Assembly: GCF_000495435.3 (NCBI RefSeq)
Contig: NZ_AXUN02000231.1
Location: forward strand, 1-64,000
From: Youngiibacter fragilis 232.1
GTDB taxonomy: Bacteria > Bacillota > Clostridia > Clostridiales > Clostridiaceae
Direction of reading: 5' to 3'
DNA length: 64,000 bases
In this document: piece by piece, positions 51,601-62,098 of the stretch
Numbering within the stretch: the first letter of the stretch is position 1
How the letters are laid out: each line of letters begins with the position of its first letter
Notes under the pieces: generated by a model
The model's database searches: none
What the model was told of the DNA's origin: nothing
The model's input: only the letters and a program-made list of their open reading frames with translations
Position numbers and translations under genes: made by a program

Positions 51601-52390
51601 GAATCCGCTGGTTCACTGCATCACGAACTATGTCACAGTCAACGATGTTGCCAACATGCTGATAGCATGCGGAGGAGCTCCTATAATGGCAGATGAGGCT
51701 GCTGAGGTCGAGGAAATGACAACCATATGTGATGCTCTGGTCCTGAATATCGGAACCCTTAACGAGAGGACTGTGGAATCGATGCTGAAAGCAGGCAAGA
51801 AGGCTTCAGAGCTTGGCCATCCGGTCGTACTTGATCCTGTTGGCGCAGGGGCCACAAGGCTCAGGACTGAAACCGCACTTAGGCTGATAAGTGAAATACC
51901 GATGGCGGTCATAAGGGGAAACATATCGGAGATCATGACGCTTTATCATGGAACCGGCAGCACCAAGGGTGTTGATGCCAGCATAGGTGATGCTGTTACA
52001 GAAGATAACCTGGATGAGAAGATAAGCCTTGCGAGAGGACTTTCGATAAATACCGGTGCAGTGGTAGCCATAACAGGGGCCATAGACATCATCGCTGACG
52101 GCAGATCGGCTTATGTCGTCAGAAACGGCCATCCGATGATGTCGAAGGTATCAGGGACCGGCTGCATGCTTACAGCTGTGATCGCATCCTTTGTTTCAGC
52201 CAGCCCAGATGACAAGGCGGCTGCCTGCGCTTCGGCAATATCGGCGATGGGCCTTTCTGGTGAGATAGCGCATGAGAGGCTCATGAAGTCCGGCGGAGGT
52301 CCTTCGACCTACAGGTCATACATCATAGATGCCATGGGAACACTTGCATCTGACGTACTTGAAGGGGGAACAAGGATTGAAGCAAGATAG
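51566..52390 (+). CDS. thiM: Hydroxyethylthiazole kinase
   Basis: 274 residues. It phosphorylates salvaged 4-methyl-5-hydroxyethylthiazole. Family marks: PLVHCITNYVTVNDVANMLIA in parts, VLDPVGAGATRLRT, and the catalytic cysteine in KVSGTGCMLTA. The start at 51566 has GGAGG eight bases upstream and overlaps cytX by 35 bases. Confidence 0.93.
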   Translation: MSKMHLEKNRLRNPLVHCITNYVTVNDVANMLIACGGAPIMADEAAEVEEMTTICDALVLNIGTLNERTVESMLKAGKKASELGHPVVLDPVGAGATRLRTETALRLISEIPMAVIRGNISEIMTLYHGTGSTKGVDASIGDAVTEDNLDEKISLARGLSINTGAVVAITGAIDIIADGRSAYVVRNGHPMMSKVSGTGCMLTAVIASFVSASPDDKAAACASAISAMGLSGEIAHERLMKSGGGPSTYRSYIIDAMGTLASDVLEGGTRIEAR

Positions 52391-53015
52391 GAGAAGCCTT
52401 TCACTGTACGCTGTGACTGACAGGCGAGGTCTTAACGGGATGGAGCTTGCAGAGGCAGTGAAGCTTTCAATAGAAGGCGGTGTCACAATGGTACAGCTCA
52501 GGGAAAAGGACCTTGGTTCAGCTGAGTATGCGGAGCTTGGGAAAGGTGTGCTTGAAGTCTGCAGAAGCCGGGGAGTGCCTTTTATAGTCAATGATGATGC
52601 CGAAGCTGCAATGATGCTCGGTGCTGACGGTGTGCATGTGGGGCAGAGCGACCTTGATGCCGTGAGTGTAAGGAATATAATCGGGGACAGCATGATACTT
52701 GGAGTGTCAGCCGAGACTGTTGAGCAGGCGATGAAGGCTGAGGCTGAAGGAGCAGACTATATCGGAGTTGGTGCGATGTTTTCAACTTCAACGAAGTCGG
52801 ATGCGGGTCTTGTGGATATGAAAACCCTCAGAGAAATATGCTTTAGCGTGAAGATACCGGTCGTAGCCATAGGGGGTATAACGAAGGATAATCTGCACCT
52901 CCTGGCGGGCACGGGAATTGCAGGGATATCGGTGGTATCAGCCATATTTTCAGCAGGGTGCCCAAAAAAGGCGGCAGAGGAGCTTGCTGCAAGGATGGAG
53001 GTAATTAAGGCTTGA
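52377..53015 (+). CDS. thiE: Thiamine-phosphate synthase
   Basis: 212 residues, TIM barrel. LYAVTDRR at the start, VQLREKD, VNDDAEAAM, GVHVGQSD and VAIGGI are the ThiE signature. It joins HMP-PP and thiazole phosphate into thiamine phosphate. Start at TTG 52377, overlapping thiM by 14 bases; its stop overlaps the next gene by four. Confidence 0.93.
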   Translation: MKQDRRSLSLYAVTDRRGLNGMELAEAVKLSIEGGVTMVQLREKDLGSAEYAELGKGVLEVCRSRGVPFIVNDDAEAAMMLGADGVHVGQSDLDAVSVRNIIGDSMILGVSAETVEQAMKAEAEGADYIGVGAMFSTSTKSDAGLVDMKTLREICFSVKIPVVAIGGITKDNLHLLAGTGIAGISVVSAIFSAGCPKKAAEELAARMEVIKA

Positions 53016-53653
53016 AGATCAGTGGAGTCATAGTGGACCTGGACGGAACCATCCTTGATTCGATGGGGATGTGGAAGGACCTGGGAAAGAGGTACCTTGA
53101 AGGTATGGGGATAAGGCCTGAGGAAGGCCTGTCTGAAATGCTTGCCCCGATGGGGATCGATGAGGCGTGTGAATACCTCAGAACAAGATATACCCTGCCT
53201 GTGGGCAGGGAAAAGATCCATGCAGGGATCCTTGCGATGATTGAGGATGGATACACAAAGTCGCTTGGGCTTAAGTACTATGCTGCAGAATTCCTTGAGG
53301 GGCTGCGGGCTAACGGGGTAAAGGCTGTGGCAGCCACTGCTACAGAGAGAAGACTTGCTGAGTCTGCCCTTGAAAGGCTTGGTGTGATAGGTTTGCTTTC
53401 CGGGCTGATAACGGAAAGAGAAGCAGGGGCGACTAAGAAGGATCCAAAGATCTTCCTGAAGGCTCTGAAGATGCTTGGTACGCCAATCGGGGAGACAGCG
53501 GTATTCGAGGATGCGATTCATGCGCTTAGGACAGCTAAAAATGCCGGATTCATAACTGTCGCTGTTGAGGATGAGGCAAGTAACGGCGAGCAGAAGGAGA
53601 TCGTAAGGTTAGCCGATGTATATCTTGAAACACTTGCCGACTGGAGGTTTTGA
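53012..53653 (+). CDS. HAD superfamily phosphatase in the thiamine operon
   Basis: 213 residues. Motif I DLDGTILDS, motif III lysine in KKDPKIF, and motif IV FEDAIHAL identify a subclass IA phosphatase close to beta-phosphoglucomutase/GS1-type proteins. Its place between thiE and thiD, with overlap on the thiE side and TTG start, suggests it removes phosphate from thiamine monophosphate or from HMP/thiazole phosphates. No thiL or thiN is present in the window, so this is inference. Confidence 0.8.
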   Translation: MKISGVIVDLDGTILDSMGMWKDLGKRYLEGMGIRPEEGLSEMLAPMGIDEACEYLRTRYTLPVGREKIHAGILAMIEDGYTKSLGLKYYAAEFLEGLRANGVKAVAATATERRLAESALERLGVIGLLSGLITEREAGATKKDPKIFLKALKMLGTPIGETAVFEDAIHALRTAKNAGFITVAVEDEASNGEQKEIVRLADVYLETLADWRF

Positions 53654-53654
53654 C

Positions 53655-54461
53655 ATGTTGAAGGTACTTACGATAGCCGGCTCTGACTGCAGCGGAGGAG
53701 CCGGCATACAGGCTGACATAAAGACGATGACTTCGCTGGGAGCGTATGCTATGAGTGCGGTAACTGCACTGACCGCTCAGAACACAACGGGTGTATATGG
53801 AATACTTGAATCTGATCCGGAATTCCTTTCGCTTCAGCTTGACTGCATATTCAGGGACATATTTCCCGATGCGGTGAAGATAGGTATGGTCTCAAACAGG
53901 GAACTCATCGGTGTGATCGCAGGAAAGCTCAGGGAATATGGTGCGAAAAACATTGTGGTTGACCCGGTCATGGTTTCGACCAGCGGGAGCAGCCTCCTGG
54001 ATGATGGTGCTGCTGCTTCTCTTATAAAAGAGCTTATGCCGCTTGCGGACATGGTAACCCCGAACATTCCCGAAGCCGAGAAGCTTACGGGGATAAGGAT
54101 ATGTTCCAAGGCCGATATGGAAGAGGCTGCCAAAGCCATATCCCGAATGATCCCCGGGTGGGTGCTTTTAAAGGGAGGTCATCTTAGGGAGAGTGCGGAT
54201 GACCTACTGTGCAGGAAGGATGGGCTCATATGGATCAATGGGAAGAGGATTGACAACAGCAACACCCATGGCACAGGCTGCACATTGTCATCTGCCATAG
54301 CCGTGGGACTCGCAAACGGAATGAGTGTAGAGGAAAGCACGATATTGGCAAAGGAATATGTTGCAGGAGCACTGGGAACCGGTCTTGATTTGGGAAAAGG
54401 AAGCGGACCTCTGAACCATTGTTTTAATATCGGAAGAGATCTTCGTACAGGGACGTACTAA
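53655..54461 (+). CDS. thiD: Hydroxymethylpyrimidine/phosphomethylpyrimidine kinase
   Basis: 268 residues, ribokinase fold. TIAGSDCSGGAGIQADIKT, DPVMVSTSG, TPNIPEAE and THGTGCTLSSA are the ThiD signature. It makes HMP-PP in two steps. ATG 53655 follows GGAGG, one base after the HAD gene. With cytX, thiM and thiE it completes salvage of both thiamine halves; thiC and thiG are absent here. Confidence 0.93.
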   Translation: MLKVLTIAGSDCSGGAGIQADIKTMTSLGAYAMSAVTALTAQNTTGVYGILESDPEFLSLQLDCIFRDIFPDAVKIGMVSNRELIGVIAGKLREYGAKNIVVDPVMVSTSGSSLLDDGAAASLIKELMPLADMVTPNIPEAEKLTGIRICSKADMEEAAKAISRMIPGWVLLKGGHLRESADDLLCRKDGLIWINGKRIDNSNTHGTGCTLSSAIAVGLANGMSVEESTILAKEYVAGALGTGLDLGKGSGPLNHCFNIGRDLRTGTY

Positions 54462-54604
54462 TAAGTATTTTGACATTTGAAGGTTCGTATTGCAAAAATG
54501 CGGAAAATGAATCCTGAAATGAAGGCAAAATTGCACGATGATAGGCAATTGTCAAAATTAACATTAGATTAATCATAAATCATTAATATTTTGTAAAATA
54601 AATA

Positions 54605-54633
54605 TTGAATTGCCATAACCTCTGGTATACAAT
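54605..54633 (+). promoter_or_regulatory. Candidate promoter of gltBD
   Basis: TTGAAT (54605-54610), 17 bases, TACAAT (54628-54633), about 75 bases upstream of the start. A small CTAAC/GTTAG hairpin lies near the ribosome site. No ANTAR-type hairpin was found here. Confidence 0.5.
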
Positions 54634-54712
54634 TTTACGTATCAATCATGATGGGTGATCAAAAAGCCGCTTATGATGGAATTATTCTAACGACGAGTTA
54701 GGGAGACAAAGG

Positions 54713-57700
54713 GTGAGGAATATGGATCATGGGTTACCTAAGAAGCAGGGGTTATACGACCCTCAATTCGAACACGATGCCTGCGGAATGGGGTTTGTCG
54801 TAAACATCAAGGGAGACAAGTCGCACGACATTATTGATGAAGCGCTTACAGTGCTGGAAAACCTTAGCCACAGGGGAGCCGCGGGAGCAGACGAGAAAAC
54901 CGGTGACGGATCAGGAATACTAGTCCAGATACCTCACGATTTCTATAAGCGTGAATGCGAGGTTCTCGGATTCCAGCTGCCAGAGAAAGGTGATTACGGC
55001 GTCGGAATGATATTCGCGCACAAATACGACGAATTCAGAAGGATTCAGATGGATGCCTTCGAAAAGATCGTCAAGGAGGAAGGGCAGAGCATCCTCGGTT
55101 GGAGAGAAGTCCCCATAGACAAGACTATGGTAGGCGTTACCGCCAAGAATGTCATGCCGAGATTCGTACAGGTATTCATAGGAAAGAGCGAAGACATAAA
55201 GAATGAAAGGGATTTCGAAAGGAAACTCTACATTATAAGGAAGCTTGCAGAGAAGGCGATAGTCCCGCTATGTGAAGACAAGGGAGGCACCTTCTACGTA
55301 TCGAGCCTTTCTTCAAAGACCATCGTATACAAGGGCATGCTTACTGCTGAACAGCTCAGGCATTTCTACCTCGACCTTTCTGACCTTGATTTTTCATCGG
55401 CTCTTGCCATGGTGCACTCAAGGTTCTCGACCAACACCTTCCCAAGCTGGGAAAGGGCACATCCAAACAGGTTCATTGTCCATAACGGTGAGATAAACAC
55501 CATAAGAGGTAATGTCAACTGGATGAGGGCAAGGCAGAAGAACATGAAGTCCAGGTACTTCGACGACCTGACCAAGGTTTATCCTATAGTTGATGAGACT
55601 GGAAGCGATTCCGCCATGTTCGACAACAGCCTTGAATTCCTTCATATGACTGGAAGGACTCTTCCTCATTCCGTGATGATGATGATTCCGGAGCCGTGGG
55701 AGAAGAACGTCCTGATGTCCAAGGAAAAGAAGGAGTTCTACAAGTTCAACTCATTCCTGATGGAACCATGGGACGGACCTGCAGCAATGGCCTTCTCTGA
55801 TGGCGACATCATCGGCGGAGTCCTTGACAGGAACGGCCTCAGGCCATCAAGATACTACGTGACCAAGGACGACAGGGTGATCCTTGCATCGGAAGTCGGA
55901 GTTGTGGACATAAGGCCTGAGAACATAAAGTACAAGGGCAGGCTCGAGCCGGGCAGGATGCTTCTCATAGACACCAAGGAAAAGAGGATAATCTCTGATG
56001 AGGAGATAAAGCAGAGGGTTTCAACGATCCATCCATATGATGAATGGAATGCAAGGCATATCACGAAGCTTGAGGACCTGAGGAATTTTGACGAATTCGA
56101 GGAGCCTCATGTCGATGAGTTGCTGAAGCTTCAGAAGACCTTCGGATATACCTTCGAGGACATACAGAAGACCATCATTCCAATGGCTGAGAGCGGAGAC
56201 GATCCGATCGGGTCAATGGGTATGGATTCACCGCTGGCCGTTCTGTCAGAAAAGCCGCAGCTTCTGTACCTATACTTCAAGCAGCTTTTCGCTCAGGTCA
56301 CAAATCCGCCTATCGACGGAATCAGGGAAGAGCTTGTAACATCAAGCACAATGCTGCTGGGTGATACAGGAAATCTCCTTAATCCTGATGATTCAGGATC
56401 TGTAAGCATTTCACTGGAGCATCCTATACTTACGAATGAGCAGCTTGCGATACTTAAGAGCCAAAACGAGGGTGGATTCCAGTCTGCTGTAATCCCTATA
56501 CTCTTCAAGGCCGCAGGAGGCCCGAGAGCAATGGAGAAGGCGCTGGACAGGATGTTCAGGGCAGTCGACAAGGCGGTTGAGGATGGAGCAAAGATAATCA
56601 TCCTTTCTGACAGGGGAGTCAACGAGACCTATGCTCCGATACCGGCGCTTCTGGCATCGGCAGGGCTTCACAACCACCTGATAAGGAATGAGATAAGGAC
56701 CAACATGGGAATCGTGCTTGAGTCCGGAGAACCAAGGGAAGTGCATCATTTCTGCACCCTTCTCGGATACGGCGTCACAGCCATCAATCCGTATATGGCA
56801 TATGAGTCCATCAGGGACCTTGCATGCAGGGACCAGCTTGACGGCCTCACCTATGAGGAAGGAAAGAAGAACTACATAAAGGGTTCGGTCAAGGGAATTC
56901 TCAAGGTCATAACCAAAATGGGTATCTCCACCACAAGGAGCTATCATGGTTCACAGATATTCGAGGCAGTAGGCCTGAGGAAGGACCTGGTAGACAGATA
57001 TTTCGCCAATACCCCATCCAGGGTGGAGGGAATTGGACTCGAGCATATAGCACAGGAAAGCCAGATGAGGCATGAAAGCGCATATGCGCCTAATTCGCCA
57101 TTCACTGATACCCTTGAGGTAGGTGGACACTTCCAGGTAAAGGACGACGGAGAAGTGCATATGTACAATCCAGAATCGATATACCTTCTGCAGAGGGCCG
57201 TAAGGGAGTCAAACTACAGGCTGTTCAAGGATTTCTCGAGAAAGATCAACGATGAGGAGATCTACACGCTGAGAGGACTCCTTGACTTCAAGATAAACCC
57301 GGGAGATACGATCCCCATAGAGGAAGTCGAATCCGTTGATTCCATAGTGAAGAGATTCAAGACCGGGGCCATGTCCTACGGATCCATAAGCAAGGAGGCT
57401 CACGAGTGCCTTGCCATAGCCATGAACAGGCTCGGTGGAAAGAGCAACACAGGTGAAGGCGGAGAGGATGAGGAGAGATTCCTCGTCATGGAGAACGGAG
57501 ACAGCAAGAACAGTGCGATAAAGCAGGTTGCTTCAGGAAGGTTCGGAGTCACCAGCAACTACCTTGTCAACGCGCGGGAGATACAGATAAAGATGGCTCA
57601 GGGAGCGAAGCCTGGTGAAGGCGGACAGCTGCCTGGCAGGAAGGTCTACCCGTCAATCGCCAAGACAAGGCATTCAACTCCGGGTGTGGAGCTTATTTCC

Positions 57701-59302
57701 CCGCCACCGCACCATGACATTTACTCCATAGAGGACCTGGCTGAGCTTATCCTTGACCTTAAGAATGCAAACAGGGATGCGAGGATAAACGTGAAGCTGG
57801 TATCTGAGGTTGGAGTCGGAACCATTGCAGCGGGAGTTGCAAAGGGTAAGGCTGACGTCATACTCATATCAGGATATGACGGAGGAACTGGTGCATCACC
57901 TAGGACAAGCATAAGGAATTCAGGACTTCCATGGGAGCTTGGACTCGCTGAGACCCATCAGACCCTCGTGCTGAACAAGCTGAGGGACAGGGTAGTTGTC
58001 GAGACAGACGGTAAGCTTCTTACTGGAAGGGACGTGGTAATAGCTGCAATGCTTGGCGCAGAGGAATTCGGATTCGCAACTACGCCGCTCATATCCATGG
58101 GCTGCGTGATGATGAGGGTCTGCAACCTTAACACCTGCCCTGTGGGAATCGCAACACAGGACGAGAGACTGAGGAAGAACTTCACAGGCAAGCCGGAGCA
58201 TGTCGTTAACTTCATGAGGTTCATCGCCCAGGAAATGAGGGAATACATGGCGAAGATGGGCTTCAGGACCATCACTGAAATGGTCGGAAGGACCGACAGG
58301 CTGAGGCCGAAAGAGAATGTGACTCACTGGAAGGCATCGCACCTTGACCTGTCAAAGATACTCTACCAGCCGTATGCAGGCGCTGATGTGGGAAGGTACA
58401 ACACAGTATCACAGGACCACAAGCTCGAGGAGTCACTCGACATGAAGAAGCTCCTGAGGATGTGCAAGCCTGCCCTTGAAAACCAGAAGCCCATAAGGGC
58501 AAAGCTTAAGATAAACAACGTTGACCGAGTTGTCGGAACCATAATCGGAAGCGAGATAAGCAAGAGATATGGAGAGGCAGGACTGCCTGAGGATACCATA
58601 AAGCTTACCTTCGTGGGAAGCGCAGGACAGAGCTTCGGAGCGTTCGCGCCGAAGGGGCTCTCACTTGAACTTGAGGGAGATTCCAACGACTATATAGGAA
58701 AGGGACTTTCAGGCGGAAAGATAGTGGTTTATCCTCCGAAGGCATCCGATTTCGAACCGCATGAGAACATACTCATAGGAAATGTTGCATTCTACGGCGC
58801 AACCGAAGGCGAAGCCTACATAAGCGGTATAGCCGGTGAAAGGTTCTGCGTAAGGAACAGCGGAATCAAGGCTGTCGTTGAAGGTGTAGGAGACCACGGC
58901 TGCGAGTACATGACTGGAGGCAGGGTCGTCATCCTCGGAAAAACCGGAAGGAACTTTGGAGCTGGAATGTCAGGCGGAATCGCGTATATCCTTGATTTTG
59001 ACGACGTATACTGCAACAAGGGCAAGGTCCTCCTCTGCGGTGTCACCGAAGAGAAGGAACTTAAGGAGCTCAGGGAAATGATCGAGAAGCATGTTGAGGT
59101 AACCGGCAGCCCGAGAGGCAGGTTGGTCCTTGATGACTGGAACAACTATGCCGGAAGGTTCACAAAGGTAATACCTACAGACTACAAGAACATGGTAGAG
59201 AGCATAGAGCGGGCTAAGAATGCCGGCTACAGGGGCGATGATGCCCTGATGGTAGCATTCTCGGAGAACTTCAAGATTCCGCTTGGCTCGGAATCCAACT
59301 AG
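54713..59302 (+). CDS. gltB: Glutamate synthase large subunit
   Basis: 1529 residues. N-terminal class II amidotransferase with nucleophile Cys24 (HDACGMGFV) after a short propeptide, a central domain, an FMN-binding synthase domain ([34 protein letters not shown]), the 3Fe-4S cysteines in [16 protein letters not shown], and a C-terminal GXGXG beta-helix. It converts glutamine and 2-oxoglutarate to two glutamates with electrons from GltD. GTG 54713, eight bases after GGGAG, is my start; ATG 54722 is possible. It works with glnA downstream in ammonia assimilation. Confidence 0.96.
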   Translation: MRNMDHGLPKKQGLYDPQFEHDACGMGFVVNIKGDKSHDIIDEALTVLENLSHRGAAGADEKTGDGSGILVQIPHDFYKRECEVLGFQLPEKGDYGVGMIFAHKYDEFRRIQMDAFEKIVKEEGQSILGWREVPIDKTMVGVTAKNVMPRFVQVFIGKSEDIKNERDFERKLYIIRKLAEKAIVPLCEDKGGTFYVSSLSSKTIVYKGMLTAEQLRHFYLDLSDLDFSSALAMVHSRFSTNTFPSWERAHPNRFIVHNGEINTIRGNVNWMRARQKNMKSRYFDDLTKVYPIVDETGSDSAMFDNSLEFLHMTGRTLPHSVMMMIPEPWEKNVLMSKEKKEFYKFNSFLMEPWDGPAAMAFSDGDIIGGVLDRNGLRPSRYYVTKDDRVILASEVGVVDIRPENIKYKGRLEPGRMLLIDTKEKRIISDEEIKQRVSTIHPYDEWNARHITKLEDLRNFDEFEEPHVDELLKLQKTFGYTFEDIQKTIIPMAESGDDPIGSMGMDSPLAVLSEKPQLLYLYFKQLFAQVTNPPIDGIREELVTSSTMLLGDTGNLLNPDDSGSVSISLEHPILTNEQLAILKSQNEGGFQSAVIPILFKAAGGPRAMEKALDRMFRAVDKAVEDGAKIIILSDRGVNETYAPIPALLASAGLHNHLIRNEIRTNMGIVLESGEPREVHHFCTLLGYGVTAINPYMAYESIRDLACRDQLDGLTYEEGKKNYIKGSVKGILKVITKMGISTTRSYHGSQIFEAVGLRKDLVDRYFANTPSRVEGIGLEHIAQESQMRHESAYAPNSPFTDTLEVGGHFQVKDDGEVHMYNPESIYLLQRAVRESNYRLFKDFSRKINDEEIYTLRGLLDFKINPGDTIPIEEVESVDSIVKRFKTGAMSYGSISKEAHECLAIAMNRLGGKSNTGEGGEDEERFLVMENGDSKNSAIKQVASGRFGVTSNYLVNAREIQIKMAQGAKPGEGGQLPGRKVYPSIAKTRHSTPGVELISPPPHHDIYSIEDLAELILDLKNANRDARINVKLVSEVGVGTIAAGVAKGKADVILISGYDGGTGASPRTSIRNSGLPWELGLAETHQTLVLNKLRDRVVVETDGKLLTGRDVVIAAMLGAEEFGFATTPLISMGCVMMRVCNLNTCPVGIATQDERLRKNFTGKPEHVVNFMRFIAQEMREYMAKMGFRTITEMVGRTDRLRPKENVTHWKASHLDLSKILYQPYAGADVGRYNTVSQDHKLEESLDMKKLLRMCKPALENQKPIRAKLKINNVDRVVGTIIGSEISKRYGEAGLPEDTIKLTFVGSAGQSFGAFAPKGLSLELEGDSNDYIGKGLSGGKIVVYPPKASDFEPHENILIGNVAFYGATEGEAYISGIAGERFCVRNSGIKAVVEGVGDHGCEYMTGGRVVILGKTGRNFGAGMSGGIAYILDFDDVYCNKGKVLLCGVTEEKELKELREMIEKHVEVTGSPRGRLVLDDWNNYAGRFTKVIPTDYKNMVESIERAKNAGYRGDDALMVAFSENFKIPLGSESN

Positions 59303-59315
59303 GGAGGCGAATAAA

Positions 59316-60800
59316 ATGGGAAAACCAACTGGGTTTTTGGAATTTGACAGGATAGACCCCAAGAAAAGACCTCCCAGGGAAAGAATCGGTGACTGGAAGG
59401 AAATAAAGCTGCCGCTTGATGCGGTTACTGTAAGGAAGCAGGGTGCAAGGTGCATGAACTGCGGAGTCCCGTTCTGCCACAGCGGAGTGCTGCTTAATGG
59501 CATGGCTTCAGGATGTCCTCTTCATAACCTGATACCTGAATGGAACGAGCTTGTATACAAGGGACAGTGGGAAGAGGCCTACAAGAGGCTTGCAAGGACC
59601 AACCCGTTCCCTGAATTCACTTCAAGGGTATGTCCTGCGCCATGCGAGGGCTCCTGCACTGAAGGGCTTATCATGGAGCCGGTGACAATAAGCAACCTTG
59701 AGTATGAGATAATTGAGAAGGCCTTCTCTGAGGGCTGGGTGAAGCCTCTTAAGCCTAATCCGACAGGCAAGAAGGTTGCTGTGATAGGCGCCGGACCATC
59801 GGGAATGTCGACAGCATACTATCTTAATGCTGTAGGCCATGACGTAACGGTATACGAAAGGAACGACAGGCCTGGCGGACTGCTTATGTATGGGATACCA
59901 AACATGAAGCTGGACAAGGAAGTAGTCATGAGGAGAGTCAGGGTCCTTGAGGAATCAGGGGTCAAGTTTGTCATGAACACCGCGGTAGGCAAGGACATTT
60001 CCGCAAAGGAGCTGGTCGAGAAATACGATTCAGTTGTCCTGTGCGGAGGTGCAACAAAAGGAAGGGGAATCCAGGTTGAGGGCAAGGACCTCAAGGGTGT
60101 CCACTTCGCCGTTGATTTCCTGAAGGCTAACACGAAGAGCCTGCTTGATTCGGAGCATAAGGACGGAGCATATGTAAGCGCGAAGGACAAGCATGTCATC
60201 GTAATCGGAGGAGGTGACACTGGTACAGACTGTGTCGCCACTTCAATAAGGCATGGCTGCAAGAGTGTCAATCAGCTTGAGATACTGCCGGAACCACCGG
60301 CTTCAAGAATCGATGACAGCAATCCATGGCCTGAATGGCCTAAGAAGATCAAGGTGGACTACGGCCAGGAAGAGGCCATAAGCCTTTACGGAAGAGACCC
60401 CAGAAACTACCTCATCAATACAAAGAAGATGGTGGGAGACAAGGATGGAAACGTGAAGGAGATCCACACGGTTGAGATCAGCTGGGAAAAGGATTCGTCA
60501 GGAAGGCTCTATCCGAAGGAGGTTCCGGGAAGCGAGAAGGTATGGAAAGCAGACCTTGTGCTTCTTGCGATGGGATTCCTCGGACCGGAGGACGATATCC
60601 TCAATGAGCTGGATGTTGACAGGGATCCGAGAAGCAATGTGAAAGCGGACTATGAAGTCTTCGAGACAAACGTGGAGAAGGTCTTTGCGGCCGGAGACAT
60701 GAGAAGAGGCCAGAGCCTCATAGTATGGGCCCTCCAGGAAGGCAAGCTTGCCGCAAGGGAAGTTGACAAATTCCTTATGGGTAAGAGCGTAATAAAGTAA
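59316..60800 (+). CDS. gltD: Glutamate synthase small subunit
   Basis: 494 residues. N-terminal cysteine cluster (CMNCGVPFCH, CPLHNLIPEW, CPAPCEGSC) for the 4Fe-4S centres, an FAD site GAGPSGMSTAYYL, and an NADPH site IGGGDTGTDCVAT. It passes electrons from NADPH to GltB. GGGAGGCG precedes ATG 59316, 13 bases after gltB. Confidence 0.95.
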   Translation: MGKPTGFLEFDRIDPKKRPPRERIGDWKEIKLPLDAVTVRKQGARCMNCGVPFCHSGVLLNGMASGCPLHNLIPEWNELVYKGQWEEAYKRLARTNPFPEFTSRVCPAPCEGSCTEGLIMEPVTISNLEYEIIEKAFSEGWVKPLKPNPTGKKVAVIGAGPSGMSTAYYLNAVGHDVTVYERNDRPGGLLMYGIPNMKLDKEVVMRRVRVLEESGVKFVMNTAVGKDISAKELVEKYDSVVLCGGATKGRGIQVEGKDLKGVHFAVDFLKANTKSLLDSEHKDGAYVSAKDKHVIVIGGGDTGTDCVATSIRHGCKSVNQLEILPEPPASRIDDSNPWPEWPKKIKVDYGQEEAISLYGRDPRNYLINTKKMVGDKDGNVKEIHTVEISWEKDSSGRLYPKEVPGSEKVWKADLVLLAMGFLGPEDDILNELDVDRDPRSNVKADYEVFETNVEKVFAAGDMRRGQSLIVWALQEGKLAAREVDKFLMGKSVIK

Positions 60801-60807
60801 GAGTTGT

Positions 60808-60837
60808 GCCGGGATGCTGCATCCCGGCTGTTTTTTT
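60808..60837 (+). terminator. Strong intrinsic terminator of gltBD
   Basis: GCCGGGATG (60808-60816) pairs with CATCCCGGC (60820-60828), then TGTTTTTTT. Confidence 0.92.
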
Positions 60838-61067
60838 GTGGTCCTTGAAAAAAGTCTATTGAAGCTGTTCCATTTTGGAATGGCTTTGGACGATGCAAAG
60901 CCACATAGTGATACATAACGATACAACATGATACTATATTCATGTTAGCGGTATTACTGATATATTGGAATGTTAGCAGAGTAAAATATAGTAAAATTAA
61001 AAATTATGGAGCAAGTACAAGAAAATGTTAAAATATTAACGACAATTTACACGTTTTGAAATTTTTA

Positions 61068-61095
61068 TTGCATTATTTTATTAATTGATTATAAT
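61068..61095 (+). promoter_or_regulatory. Promoter of a small unknown gene
   Basis: TTGCAT (61068-61073), 16 bases, TATAAT (61090-61095). The 337-base gap from 60801 is otherwise very AT-rich, and only the gltBD terminator was seen in it. Confidence 0.6.
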
Positions 61096-61137
61096 AATGT
61101 GGTACGCGAAATTTGTTTACAAGAGGGGAAATGGGAA

Positions 61138-61428
61138 ATGAAAAAGGCATTCATAAGCCTTACAGAACTTGAGGAGCAGCTTAAAGAGGTTCTCAGAATA
61201 AATGCTCTTCCGCACGATGCAGAAAAACTTGTTGATGAGATAAAGAACATAAATGAAGTCAAGGGCTTCAATGACCTTGGAAGGCTCCACATGGTTGACA
61301 TGGGAGACCTGGGCAATCTGATCCTCAAGGGCAAGGAGATAGGCAGCGAGCTTTATTTCAACTACGTGGCATTCAAGAACGGCCCGGATGTATTCAGCGG
61401 AATGAACCATTGGGTCTACGGAGCCTGA
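61138..61428 (+). CDS. Small hypothetical protein between gltD and the ANTAR gene
   Basis: 96-residue soluble, acidic protein; no family recognised. By eye: an N-terminal helix with ELEEQLKEVL, then a mixed region with NINEVKGFNDLGRL and a terminal YVAFKNG. GAGGGG precedes ATG 61138 by 11 bases; a longer reading from 61099 lacks a site. It has its own promoter and ends in a strong bidirectional terminator, so it is a single-gene unit in a nitrogen-metabolism neighbourhood. Confidence 0.65.
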   Translation: MKKAFISLTELEEQLKEVLRINALPHDAEKLVDEIKNINEVKGFNDLGRLHMVDMGDLGNLILKGKEIGSELYFNYVAFKNGPDVFSGMNHWVYGA

Positions 61429-61460
61429 AGGGATTAGTCCCTGACAATGCACAAAATGAT

Positions 61461-61503
61461 GAAGAGCAGGAAGAGTGCGTTACGTGCACACTTCCTGCTC
61501 TTC
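61461..61503. terminator. Bidirectional terminator
   Basis: GAAGAGCAGGAAG (61461-61473) pairs with CTTCCTGCTCTTC (61491-61503), with further pairing inside. It overlaps the last two bases of the minus-strand stop codon. Confidence 0.82.
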
Positions 61504-62080
61504 ACTCTTTCCTGAATCCATGGGATACGACAGCCTTTGCTGCCTTTTCCATGGGAAGGCACATATCCATGGCCATCTTCCGAAGGCAGGCGAAGGCCTC
61601 CTCCTCAGTCATGTTCTCTTCCTTCATCAGTATTCCCTTGGCCTTTTCGACTGTGATCCTGCCTTCCAGCTTCTTCTCCACTTCAAGGAGTTTGAGCTTG
61701 AGCTCAAGGATCTTCCTCGATGTGTTCACGGCGAGCTCTACGGTCTTGTAGAGGGAATCAAGGGTCATGGGGAAGGTTATGTAGGCATAGAGGTTCATTG
61801 TCTCCAGGGTCTTCCTGAAGGGTCCTTCCGGCTGGTCGACAATGAAGACCACTGAGGTCACAAAGTCGGATTCAAGGACCCTTGCCGTTGCCACCGTGCT
61901 TGAACCTCCGATTTCAAGGGGCATGATGACTATGTCAGGCTTGACCCGCCTGGCAGTCCTCAATACCTCCTCTATGCTCTGGAAAGCGTATATCCTGTAT
62001 CCCCGCCTCTCAAGGGAGGTACGGAGCTTTTCAATGACCGACATGCTGCTGTGGCCAATGACTATCGTCTGTTCTTTCAT
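61502..62080 (-). CDS. ANTAR-domain antiterminator with degenerate receiver (NitR-like)
   Basis: 192 residues. An N-terminal CheY-like domain (about 1-115), a coiled coil, and a C-terminal ANTAR domain (about 135-190; EGRITVEKAKGILMKEENMTEEEAFACLR in parts). The receiver lacks the usual phosphorylated aspartate: IVIMPLEIG has Pro54 in its place, and the acidic pair near residue 10 reads GH. Control is therefore likely by another signal or a partner. ANTAR proteins bind paired RNA hairpins and block terminators. It follows glnA by 18 bases, as in clostridial glnA-nitR operons, and GGAGGAG precedes its ATG. Confidence 0.85.
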   Translation of the reverse strand: MKEQTIVIGHSSMSVIEKLRTSLERRGYRIYAFQSIEEVLRTARRVKPDIVIMPLEIGGSSTVATARVLESDFVTSVVFIVDQPEGPFRKTLETMNLYAYITFPMTLDSLYKTVELAVNTSRKILELKLKLLEVEKKLEGRITVEKAKGILMKEENMTEEEAFACLRKMAMDMCLPMEKAAKAVVSHGFRKE

Positions 62081-62098
62081 AGTGCTCCTCCAAAGGGA

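Noticed and set aside
52757-53521. 254-residue minus-strand frame over thiE and the HAD gene
   Set aside because: Antisense to two solid thiamine genes; no ribosome site or known motif.
54462-54712. ANTAR-target hairpins upstream of gltB
   Set aside because: Only a small CTAAC/GTTAG stem with a five-base loop was found; no hexaloop with A1 and G4 and no terminator.
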